Assembly: GCA_039720395.1 (NCBI GenBank) | Contig: CM077831.1 | Span: 31,411,695 to 31,475,694, forward strand | Source: Liquidambar formosana | Taxonomy: Eukaryota; Streptophyta; Magnoliopsida; Saxifragales; Altingiaceae | Reading direction: 5' to 3' | Length of the DNA: 64,000 nucleotides | Part shown: positions 1 to 9,600 of the stretch, piece after piece | Layout of the letters: every line of letters begins with the position of its first letter | Position numbering within the stretch: the stretch's first letter is position 1 | Made by a program: the position numbers and the translations under genes | Notes under the pieces: generated by a model | Databases searched by the model: none | Told to the model about the DNA's origin: nothing | Seen by the model: only the letters and a program-made list of their open reading frames with translations

Positions 1-491
1 TCAACACCGATAACAACCATTCAATCGTCCAAACATACAATTTCACCACATACAAGCGATGCGATTACGACAACGCCCAAGAAAACGACACCATCGAATG
101 GTCGGCGGCGGATCCATCGGCCACCGCCCCACATGCGGTCTCGGTGGCAATCCCCCTAGTCAAAGAAGGAATGACATATTTCTTTTCCGGCGACTACGAT
201 GGTGAGCAATGCAAGCATGGGCAGCACTTCAAAATAAATGTGACTCGTGGCCAAGGATTGCCGGCAAGCCTGAAAGACCCGGCTGATGAATCCCCAGCCC
301 CAAATAGTCCGGACGCCGGCGACGACGAATCAGCGCCGGATACCGTAGTTTCTTCCAATTTCAATCATCCCCAGGAGGGGAATGATAACAAAGAGACATC
401 AGGGTCTGTTTCTTTATCAGTGTTTGTGAAGTTTTCAGACAGTACATTGTTTGGCATATTGAGTTTGTTTGGGATTCTGTGTGTTTTTTGA
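1..491 (+). CDS. Phytocyanin / early-nodulin-like protein, GPI-anchored (3' part only)
   Basis: The reading frame is open from base 3 to the stop at 489-491; the start lies before the window. The translation is the second half of a plastocyanin-like (Cu_bind_like) domain: a His followed by SIVQTYNF, then KRCDYDNAQENDTIEW, then GMTYFFSGDYDGEQCKHGQHF and KINVT. The two Cys residues (KRC and EQC) fit the conserved phytocyanin disulfide. In copper-binding members the later strand reads F-x-C-G ... H-C-x-x-G-M/Q. Here the Cys ligand is Gly and the second His is Gln, as in the early-nodulin-like (ENODL) branch, so copper binding is unlikely. A Pro/Ser/Asp-rich linker follows, then a hydrophobic C-terminal tail ending LFGILSLFGILCVF, typical of a GPI-anchor signal. 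Such proteins sit on the outer face of the plasma membrane. The family call is firm; the exact paralogue is not. Confidence 0.88.
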   Translation, partial: NTDNNHSIVQTYNFTTYKRCDYDNAQENDTIEWSAADPSATAPHAVSVAIPLVKEGMTYFFSGDYDGEQCKHGQHFKINVTRGQGLPASLKDPADESPAPNSPDAGDDESAPDTVVSSNFNHPQEGNDNKETSGSVSLSVFVKFSDSTLFGILSLFGILCVF

Positions 492-694
492 ATGAGTTGA
501 GGTTCTTTTTTTTTTTGTTTTTTTTTTGTGGCCTGTGTGTATGTTTAGTTGTCCATTGATTGTATTCTTATATAATAGAACAAATAACATAAAATTATTG
601 TTTTCTACTTTTTTAGTGTTGATTAGGTGTTAGTTGACTACTTGATTATAATGGACCTTTCTGGCTACTTAGAAAATGAAGTAAAAAGGGTCAT

Positions 695-821
695 GATTGG
701 TCAGACTGTGGGTAAATAATTACAATTAATAGTTATTCTTAGTTAAATTAGTAGTTATTTATTATCAAATTAGTAGTCATTTGTATTGTTGTATAATCAT
801 TTGCCCGTAGTCGGACCAGTC
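695..821. mobile_element. Small MITE-like inverted-repeat element
   Basis: Terminal inverted repeats of about 33 bp flank an AT-rich centre. The left end starts GATTGGTCAGACTGTGGGTA and the reverse complement of the right end starts GACTGGTCCGACTACGGGCA. No clean TSD was recognised, so the superfamily is open. Confidence 0.55.
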
Positions 822-1089
822 TGCATTTCTCCCTTGATTTTCTAAGCAACTGCTCCACTATCGCATATACAAATATAAACTGGAAATAGTTATGTTGGGT
901 ACCACACCAAGCTTTAAATATGAATTTATTGGGCCATACTTTTTTTATTTAACTGATTTACAGACCGATACATGTTCAGTTTACGTGGTTGAGTCAGCAA
1001 TGCATTGTTGTTTCACACCCCACTAATTAGAAAGAAGAAGCCGAAGAAGAAAAGGATAATGGTTTCTTCACTAAATGTATCCAAAATGT

Positions 1090-1206
1090 CATTCGGGCTA
1101 GTCTAACGGTGAAGGAGGACAAAGTAAAGGGTAAAATTATGATAGATGAGAAATTCGAACCCTTCTAATTGCGTCCAACCAAAAACAAAAACAAAAAAAA
1201 AACAAA
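1090..1206 (+). mobile_element. Candidate tRNA-derived SINE
   Basis: A box-A-like motif TAGTCTAACGG (1099-1109) is followed about 40 bp later by a box-B-like motif AATTCGAACCC (1152-1162). An A-rich tail (AAAAACAAAAACAAAA type) ends near 1206. This order and spacing match the internal RNA polymerase III promoter of tRNA-derived SINEs. Boundaries are approximate and no TSD was identified. Confidence 0.42.
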
Positions 1207-1556
1207 TCTTTTTTAAAATCTAATTTAGGTACTACGACCTCACCACCGCAAACAAATATATAGTCTCTTGTCAATCTCCAATGATGCTTTGAATGTATGT
1301 TTTATTGCAATCCAATCTTCTGATTTCAAGTTAGAGTGATATCTATTGCATATTGATAATCGGCCTAGTAAGTAGTCACATGTATAGACTTGTGCAACTT
1401 GCATACCATGTGCTATTGATCGGTAACTATGAACTCATGCTGGTAGCATCATTGAGAAGTATTCTTCAATACGGCCATTCAAGATTGTCAAGTTATTTTT
1501 CAAATTTCAAAACTGAAACAAACTACATTTGGCGAGAAAATCTAAATATGTTTTTA

Positions 1557-1910
1557 GGGTAAATTGCAGAAAACCCCACTGAAGTATGGGAGGGTTCACA
1601 AATAACTCCCTTTATGTTTTAATTTTGTCAATGTGTCTCTTAGTTCACTTCGAAGACAAAACCACTCGTCGATGGCCATCCAATTGGCCATGACGCTGGT
1701 AAGGATTCTGGAGATTTTAGGCAACACGGGTCTATTAATGGTATCATGTGCATAACCACATAATTAATTTTCGTCAAATTTCATTAACGGCGAGTGACGG
1801 TGGGACATATTAACAAAAATTAAAACATAAAAAAGACACATTGACAAAATTAAAATATAAGGGGTTATCTACTGACCCCAATACTTAGGGGGTTTTTTTG
1901 CAATTTACCC
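1557..1910. mobile_element. MULE-like MITE, family A copy 1
   Basis: The termini are GGGTAAATTGCA at the left and its inverse TGCAATTTACCC at the right. Inverted similarity extends about 80 bp into the element on both sides. A second full copy lies at 38403-38786 with a perfect 9-bp TSD, and a truncated copy at 60104-60281. No clean TSD is seen here (flanks ATGTTTTTA and TATATTTTG), so this copy has probably decayed. Confidence 0.75.
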
Positions 1911-2158
1911 TATATTTTGGCATGGCTATTAATTAAAAAATGTCACCATACTTAATCCATTCTTTATGAGTAACCCATTTTCTATAGCGTCAAGTCAGAG
2001 GACCATGTACATCGGTGTGAACTAACTCCAACTCATCCGTCTTCCTTGTTTCATCCAGATTTACACGGATTCACTATTAGTGGGTAACTTACATTTTGAG
2101 ATGAAAGTGTTTCACTTGATGGGGTAAAAAATTTGAAATTGTTGAAACCCTAAATTTA

Positions 2159-2358
2159 GGGGTTGTTTGACAAACTTGAAAACCTAGCTAATTTTGATTT
2201 CATATTGTTTAGTAAATCTATTTTTCTTGCTAAACAATTCAGTTTTATTATGAAAATAAAGCATAAACATAGTTTTTTCGAAATCAAATATGAGTTGGTT
2301 TATTAAAAAAATCAAATAACCTAGTCTGATCTAGTTTTTAAAATTCCCAAACAGGCCC
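2159..2358. mobile_element. MITE-like inverted-repeat element
   Basis: The left end reads GGGGTTGTTTGACAAACTTG. The reverse complement of the right end reads GGGCCTGTTTGGGAATTTTA, and both run into AACCTAG/AACTAG. Ends of the GGCCTGTTTGG type are common in plant DNA transposons. The two arms are diverged and no TSD is clear. Confidence 0.5.
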
Positions 2359-2832
2359 TTAGATTTGGGACCCAAATGTTACAAATAAAAATATTTTGAA
2401 TATGAAATTAGTAATATTTTAATTAAAATATCAAATTGAAACATAACTTAAAATACAAGGCAATAAAAGTTTTACATATTAAAAGATGGTTTAGAAACAT
2501 GTTTCCAGACTTCTTTTATTTATTTATTTATTTTACAGATTTTTTTTTTTGGGATTTTATGAGAAAGTAATTTGAACAAACTCCGACCCACATTAAACGG
2601 ATTTGGATTTGGTGTAGTTACTGTATGGTGCAATAAATGTAGGATCGATGACATGTGACTAGAAAGAAAAATGAAGGATTGAAATTCAAAAGATGTATTT
2701 GACGTTCAGCGCTAGACAGTCTTTCATTTCTTTTCTTTGCCCATGTATCATCGATCTTACATTTATTACACCATACAGTAAAAATAGCCAACTGTACCAA
2801 ATCTGAATCCATATTAAACTTCACAACCCTAA

Positions 2833-3146
2833 GGGATAGCTTCAGAGTAGAATCAGAAGCAGAATCAAAAGTTGAATCAGAAGCTGAATCAAAATCAGGG
2901 GGGAGGCAGCTTGAGTAAATTGGCCTCAAAATCTCTTTTGGGCTTACAATCACTTTTTTCACTTTTTATCCAAACACTCTCAAAAGTGATTATGGGCCAT
3001 CAAAAGAGATTTTGGGCCTTCCAGAATCTCATCCAAACAGGCACTGATTTTGAGGCCAATTTACTCAAGCTGCCTCCCCCCTGATTCTGATTCAGCTTCT
3101 GATTCAGTTTCTGATTCTATTTCTGATTCTACTCTGAAGGTATCCC
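2833..3146. mobile_element. Fold-back MITE upstream of ECM29
   Basis: This is a long imperfect palindrome. The left arm starts GGGATAGCTTCAGAGTAGAA and the right arm ends with its inverse, ACTCTGAAGGTATCCC. Between them lie inverted blocks rich in AGAATCAGAAGC / GCTTCTGATTC, the pair GGGAGGCAGCTTGAGTAAAT / ATTTACTCAAGCTGCCTCCC, and an inner pair AAAATCTCTTTTGGGC / AAAAGAGATTTTGGGC. The right flank (AAACAGGCATTA) suggests the true right end is a few bases further out. The ORFs on both strands here are shadows of the palindrome. Confidence 0.7.
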
Positions 3147-3352
3147 AAACAGGCATTAAGTAAGGCTACGATTAAAATTGAAATAATCTTGCGTGAATGG
3201 CCAGGGCCAGGGGTTTAGCAAATCTTTAGACGGATTTTGTAGGCATGAAGCCTGCATCACCTGACCGAACCGACCCGACCCTTCCGCATGCCCCGCCCGC
3301 TCTCCTTGAGAAAATCCACAAGCTGGGTCATGACTGCTCAAGGTGAGTGGGC

Positions 3353-3360
3353 TATAAATA
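3353..3360 (+). promoter_or_regulatory. Probable TATA box of ECM29
   Basis: TATAAATA lies 96 bp upstream of the ECM29 start codon, in GGGCTATAAATAGATTAG. A transcription start about 30 bp downstream would leave a leader of roughly 70 nt containing purine-rich AGAAAAGAAGAAAA tracts. This is motif-based inference. Confidence 0.55.
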
Positions 3361-3455
3361 GATTAGACGAGAAGAAAGCTGAAAACCTGTTATACTTCCC
3401 TCATGTTGTCTTGACAGAAAAGAAAAGAAGAAAAAAAAGGGGGAAAAAAAAAACG

Positions 3456-3641
3456 ATGGCGGAATCATCATCAGCGACGACTCCTGCGAAATCCGATGCG
3501 GAGATAGAAGAAATGCTCGATCGAATGCTGACTCGGCTTGCTCTCTGCGACGACTCCAAACTCCAAACCTTACTCTCCAAGCTTCTCCCTCTCTGCATTT
3601 CCTCTCTCTCCTCTCCCTCCTCAGCCGTCCGAAACAAGGTC

Positions 3642-3685
<44 letters not shown>

Positions 3686-6600
3686 GTATATATATGTGTG
3701 TGTCTGTATGACAAAGTTAATTTAGTAAATCTATTTGAATTCTATTTTGTCTCCGTTTGGTTTCTGAGAAAACTAAGGGAAAAAAAGCCAACGAAGCTAA
3801 ATTTCGAGTCGTGTGTAAAATTTTTTCATGTTGTTTATGTTTGCGCCTAAAAAGCGTAAAAGCCTAGAAAGTGTAAAAGCCCTACTGGACTAAGCCTAAT
3901 AATTGTACTACACTCAGTTGAGTGAACCATTTTATTCACATTTTCTCTACGTCTGCGTGTGTCTTTAAGTGAATTGATTAAAATTTTGTTACATTATGGA
4001 AAAAAATTATATTTCTGTTTGGATGCTGAGAACTGAGGAGAAGAAGAGATATAGAATTTGGAATCCTATGTTTTGTTATCTGTTTAGCGCTTAAAAATTT
4101 GGAAAAGATCAATTCAACTAAGCTGAATAATTTCGTTATGCACGGTTGACTGGATAACAATTGAAATACCCATGTACCCAAAAAAAAAAAAAAAAAAAAA
4201 AAAAAGGATTATTGAAATACCCTTACTAACTCAACGTACCTACATGACAATTTTTCCAACAAAGCATTATAAAAAACAGAAGGATTTCACCTCCATACTC
4301 CCTTCCTTTATGCGAGAGCATACCTTCTTCTGCTACACCAGATATTGTAGCTAAGGTTTCTTTGTTGTATTCATTTTATAAACCCAGTTTCTATGTTGGA
4401 ACCTTCCATTTTAGGGTAGTTATTTTATATATATATATATATATTTTGGGATCACATTTTTGCTATTAAGTTGAGTGGGTGCTCTTCCTTATGATGTTGG
4501 GGGTATCCATGTCGTCACTTATGTTGTCACATGACAAATTACTTTCTGAACTTAGGCTATGTTTGTTTGGCTGGAATGGAATGGGTGGAATGGAATCACA
4601 TTCCAATTCATTCCCAACAACATGTTTGGATGAGGTAATTAAATAGGAATGGAATCAAACAACATTAATGAGTCACAATGATATTCATTCCCCAATGTTT
4701 ATTTCAAATCTCATTCCATTCCATACTAATTCAAGCATGAAATTAGATTCCATTCCCACCAATTCCATTCCAGCCAAACAAACATGGCCTTAAAGGAGAG
4801 ACTATTGTATATCTATGACCATCTTTGTTTAAATTCTAATCTACTAAGCCATGGGCTGTTATTGGTTTGTGCTTCCTTTTGCAGGTTTGCTTCATATAGA
4901 TTGTTTATGTTCTCCGTTTTACTTATCCTTATGGTGTATATATGTCTTTGCTGAAAGCAATAAAGCATTATATTTTCTGCTCTCTAGTCATTACATATGT
5001 ATGTTTATGGTGTAAATTCTGGTTTCCAAGTCACTAATCTCTTGATTTACCTATTTCTGATCTTGTTTGACAGGTTGTTGAGATCTTGAGTCATGTAAAC
5101 AAGCGAGTGAAACACCAACCCGAGATTGGTTTGCCGTTGTTGGAGTTATGGAAAATGTTTACTGAGGCTGATGCTGCTCCAATGGTTAAGAACTTTTGCA
5201 TTGTGTATATTGAGATGGCATTTGAACGCGCAAATGCAGAGGTTTGTGTGCCTTTTTTCTCTGGTATTTTAAGTCTCTTTTGGGGAACTTCACTTATTTC
5301 GTTTGGCTTGGAATGACAACTTTCTGTTAGAGCATTTCTGAAATTAGTCCTGATGCTTGATATTTATGGTATAGGAAAAGAAAAATATGGCACCTATGCT
5401 TGTGGCGAACATTTCAAAGCTTCCTCATCAGCACCAAGAGATTATCCTTAGAATTGCTATAAAGGTTTGTTTAATTTTTTATACTTCAAGAATAATTGAG
5501 CGCTTCTACTTAATATACTTTACCTTCATAAAAAAAAGTTGAGTGCTTCTACTTATTGTTTTTAAATAAACTAGGTTTCATCACTTTCAACATATTTGTT
5601 GCATTTGCAAATTTATTCCCAATCCTCCTAGAAGGCTTTCCAGGAATCAAAATACTAAAAATCGATTTACTTATGGATTGTTATACCTTTAATTTGTCTT
5701 TGAGATATTTCTTTCAATTTTATGCAAGTCGGCTGTTCATTTCTTACAGAACCCTGTTCTTTTCTTATGCGAATATTATTTACCTTTATCTTAAAAAGGC
5801 TTTCATCAGTTTTTTCTTTTTGGGAACCATTTCCTTTTGAGTTTGTCATGATTTAAACTGGTTAACTTAACTAGAGCATAATCATGACAAAAAAATTCAT
5901 AAATTTATCTTGCTTGTCTATCAATTTTCTGGTTCCCGTGAGACATGCTATTCAAGATCCTTGACTGTTGTTTCGTTTCAGGTGATTGGTGAATGTCACT
6001 CAAGTCGGATTGATGATGAAGTTGCTGCAAAGTATAGATTAATCAATAGTTCTCAGGACAGGGAGCTACTTCTTGAATTTTGCCTTCATACGGTTTTGTA
6101 TCAACCGCCATCTCAAGGGTTTGGAAACCTGTTAACCATTTGAGCAGTAAATTAATATATGAATGTGTCTTTTGACATTCCAAAGTTCACTATAAGTTCT
6201 CATTCTTCCTTGCAGTGGAGGATGCCCAGCTGGGCTTTCAATTGCTCAAACTGACCGTGTTACTGGGAAACATCCACTGAAAAGTGATACGCTTTTAACA
6301 AGAAAGGTGAAATTGGTTTAAGATTGGGGAGATTTTAGACAGTTTTGCATATTCGTATTATTTTACTCCAATGATCATAGGAAATTAATTTATTGGCCAG
6401 TTTCGGGAATTGATCTTGAGTTGTACTTCTTTACTTTGATTTCCTGTCAGCAGTTAGGGATCCTGAATGTTATTGAGGCCATGGAGCTGGCCCCTGAGCT
6501 TGTTTATCCTCTATATGTGGCTGCATGTGTAGATTGGTATGAATTAGTGTTCATTGTATAACCTGCTTTTGATTTTCTTTCTTATTTCTATACCCTTTCA

Positions 6601-9600
6601 TGCGTTTGAGATGTGGACTATAAAATGTTGGTTAATGATTGTTTTTGCAAGTCAAGAGCCTGTCGTTAAGAGAGGGGAGGAGCTTTTAAAGAAGAAGGCT
6701 TCTGGTGCAAGTTTAGATGATCCAAAGCTGATAAACAAACTGTTTTTACTATTTAATGGTATGAAATATTAATTTACATTTACTTTTGATAGCATAAATT
6801 TATCTTTGTTTTACAATTTTGTATATATATTTTGTTTTTCTCTTCCATATCATGCTTCATGCGTGTTGGGACTTTGTTTAGTTACAGTTTTTTATTGGGA
6901 GATTAGAGAGAGCTACTTTATTATAATATATCTGTTTTGGGAAAAGGTTCTAGAACTTTTTAGCTTTTTCATGGTGTGGGAATGAAATGGATCTGTATAG
7001 TTATGTTGACCCATTTCTTTTGAGCATACCTACAGACAAGGTGGTGTATAATTTCTTTATGCCTTTTGTTTGGGGCTTTGTTATTTAAGCAGAATTTGGT
7101 GCCCTCTTGGTTGTGCTTGGGTATGTTAAGGCTGAAACTTTGAGGAATATTTTAGTGGAGGGGGATTCATCTTCTATCAATGTATGGCATTTGATGAGAA
7201 CAATTTTGGATATTGTTAGAGAGATTGGAGTTTCTTTCTTTTGGATTCATAGATCAGCCAACATTGAAGCCTAAAGCAAACATTTTGGCCAAAGGATGAG
7301 CTCATACTTCCCTATTGTTCATGGGGCACTTTTTTTCCACCACAACGGTGATGGTTGTTTTCTTTGGTTTATGAGGTTTGGAAATGATTCTGTGTATCTT
7401 TTTGTTTTTGTTGATAGGTTTGGTGCCTTTTTGGTTCCTTTAAAAATTTCTTGTCATTTCTCTGTATTTTCTTTTGTGTTTAATATACTTCTTTTTTATA
7501 AAAAGGGGGAAAAAAAAAAAAACAGACACATGTAAGTGCTTATTATTCCATTTTTACTATGTATAACTTGCCATATTTACAAGGAACTAGAGTTCATTGT
7601 TGTTGGGAACTAATAGCAATAGAAAATTCTTCTAGGCTGTTGTAAAATTGAGTGGAGATGCTTTACTAGTCTTCAAATGTGTTGGGGTGTCATCACATTG
7701 GAACATTATGAAGGCTATGGCTGTGTTTCAATGGAGGCTAAGTTTTAGGCAAGCATAACTGCCGCCTTCTAGTTTTTGATTCCCAAAAAAAAATATTTTA
7801 TGGAGATTTGGGGTTTTTGGCTCATCATCTTGGTTGGAAAATTCCACAAAACATCTCACAGGTGCATGGGTATAGCTTGTTTTGTCTTCAATAGCATCAT
7901 CCTCTTAGAGGATATTTGCCATGCACAAATAACTGGTAGGTAGTATAATCTTTTCGTTCCCCCTTCTTAATTTAATTTTTGTATTTGTTATTATTTTTAT
8001 TTTATTTAGAGTTAGCAAAAAACTTCAATGGATTATTTCTATTTAATCCATAAAAAAAAAAAAAGAAAAAAAGAAGAAAAAAAAAACCTTAGGAGATCAC
8101 TTGCAACTGACTTTGAAAGTAAAGTACCCAGAGTACATTTTTATGAGAGTATGTTTGACATTAGAGGTTCCTTTCTGGTTTCAATTGCTAGACTTATGTG
8201 TCTCTTTGGAAGGATGCACTTATTAGCCAAGTCATGCAGACTTGAATCATTGCTCTTTTAATTGCATAATTATGCCCTTGTGCCCTAGGGTTATCTAAAA
8301 TATTGCTTGCAATGCTTGTCACTTCAAATGTTCTCTATTTTTGAGGTGATTTAGTTGATTTCCGTTGGAGGGATTCTTTGTAACAGAAAGCTTTAGTGAC
8401 TATGAATTAGGGGACTCTGGGTTTGGATTGTCTCGCAGTGTTCAAGGTGAACTGTTTCCTTTTCTTACCACAAAAGGGGAAAAAACAAGCAAGCCTTATC
8501 CCTACTATTTGGGTTTGGCTTTATGAATCAGGGTATATCTAACGTTTGTTAGGATATATTTGTATATTTGTATATATTGAGGGGTATTGTTGGTATTTCT
8601 CTAGTATAGGGTTTTAGTATTTTATATACCTTGTATTGTTCAGATTGAATAAGATGAATTCGTAGCTTTTCAACAAAGCTTACATGGTATCAGAGCCTAG
8701 ATCCAATCGCAGCATCGTCTCACCTTTGCACAATCCAATCGCAGCAATCTTCGACTCCTTCGTTCCCATCGCAGCATCCATCGCACAGTAGCATCACTCA
8801 AGGCAGTCGGACCTATTGCAGCAAGCTTCAAACCAGCAGCTCTGTCGCACCAGTGAATCCTTCGCAGCTAACGCAAGCCATTCTTCTCTTGTTCTTCACG
8901 AATCAACATCGTTTCTCGCTTCTCTTGTTCTTCGATCCCAATCGCAGCACACCCAATCGCAGTCACAGCTTTTCGTCTTCATAGTCGCACCACTTGTTGG
9001 ACCAAATCCAAGGCAGCCGCACCATTTGCACCCTTCGCACATTAATTGCAAGACCCATAGCAGCAATTGCAACCCTCCAAATCAGTGGATTTTCTTGTTT
9101 ACAGCAGTCGCACATCTCTTGCACTACCCAGACCCTCGACTCCTCTCTATCGCATCAGCATCTTCTTCTTAGCAGCCAGCAGTTGCACCTCCCTCTTTTG
9201 TGAAGCCTCTTTTCTCTGGTTGAGTCATGGCCCACACTAATTCAGATTCTCTTCAAGCTGTAAGTGTGAAATTGACGGGTGATAATTCTACTTATTGGGC
9301 CTATGTTATGAAGAATTTTTTGTTGGGAAAGAATATGTGGGGTTATGTAACAGGAACTATTCCGAAACCTCGTGATGCCACAGCTGAAAAATATGCAGAA
9401 TTTCTTGGAATTTGGGAGATGAATAATGCTAAAATTATTACTTGGATTAATAATTCAGTTGAACAATCCATTGGGATTCAGTTGGCTAAGTTTTCTACTG
9501 CCAAAGAAATTTGGGATTACTTGTCCAAGGTATATATGCAGTCTAATTTTGCAAAGAGGTATCAGTTGGAACATGACATTAGGGAAACCCCTCAGGGTGC

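Larger units (their letters stand above)
492..3352. other. Intergenic region between phytocyanin and ECM29
   Basis: No credible coding exon is seen. The short ORFs here lie in AT-rich or palindromic repeat DNA. The stretch holds, in order, a 127-bp inverted-repeat element, a SINE-like unit, a MULE-type MITE, a second inverted-repeat element and a long fold-back element ending about 205 bp upstream of the ECM29 TATA box. These are listed separately. Confidence 0.7.

Noticed and set aside
2618..3084. ORFs of 114 and 70 codons on opposite strands
   Set aside because: They fall in the fold-back element; their Ser/Asp and Gln/Asn runs are translations of repeated GATTCT/AGAATC blocks.
8816..9203. 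Overlapping ORFs of 118 and 69 codons before gag-pol
   Set aside because: They lie in the repetitive copia leader, have biased composition and no recognisable motif.
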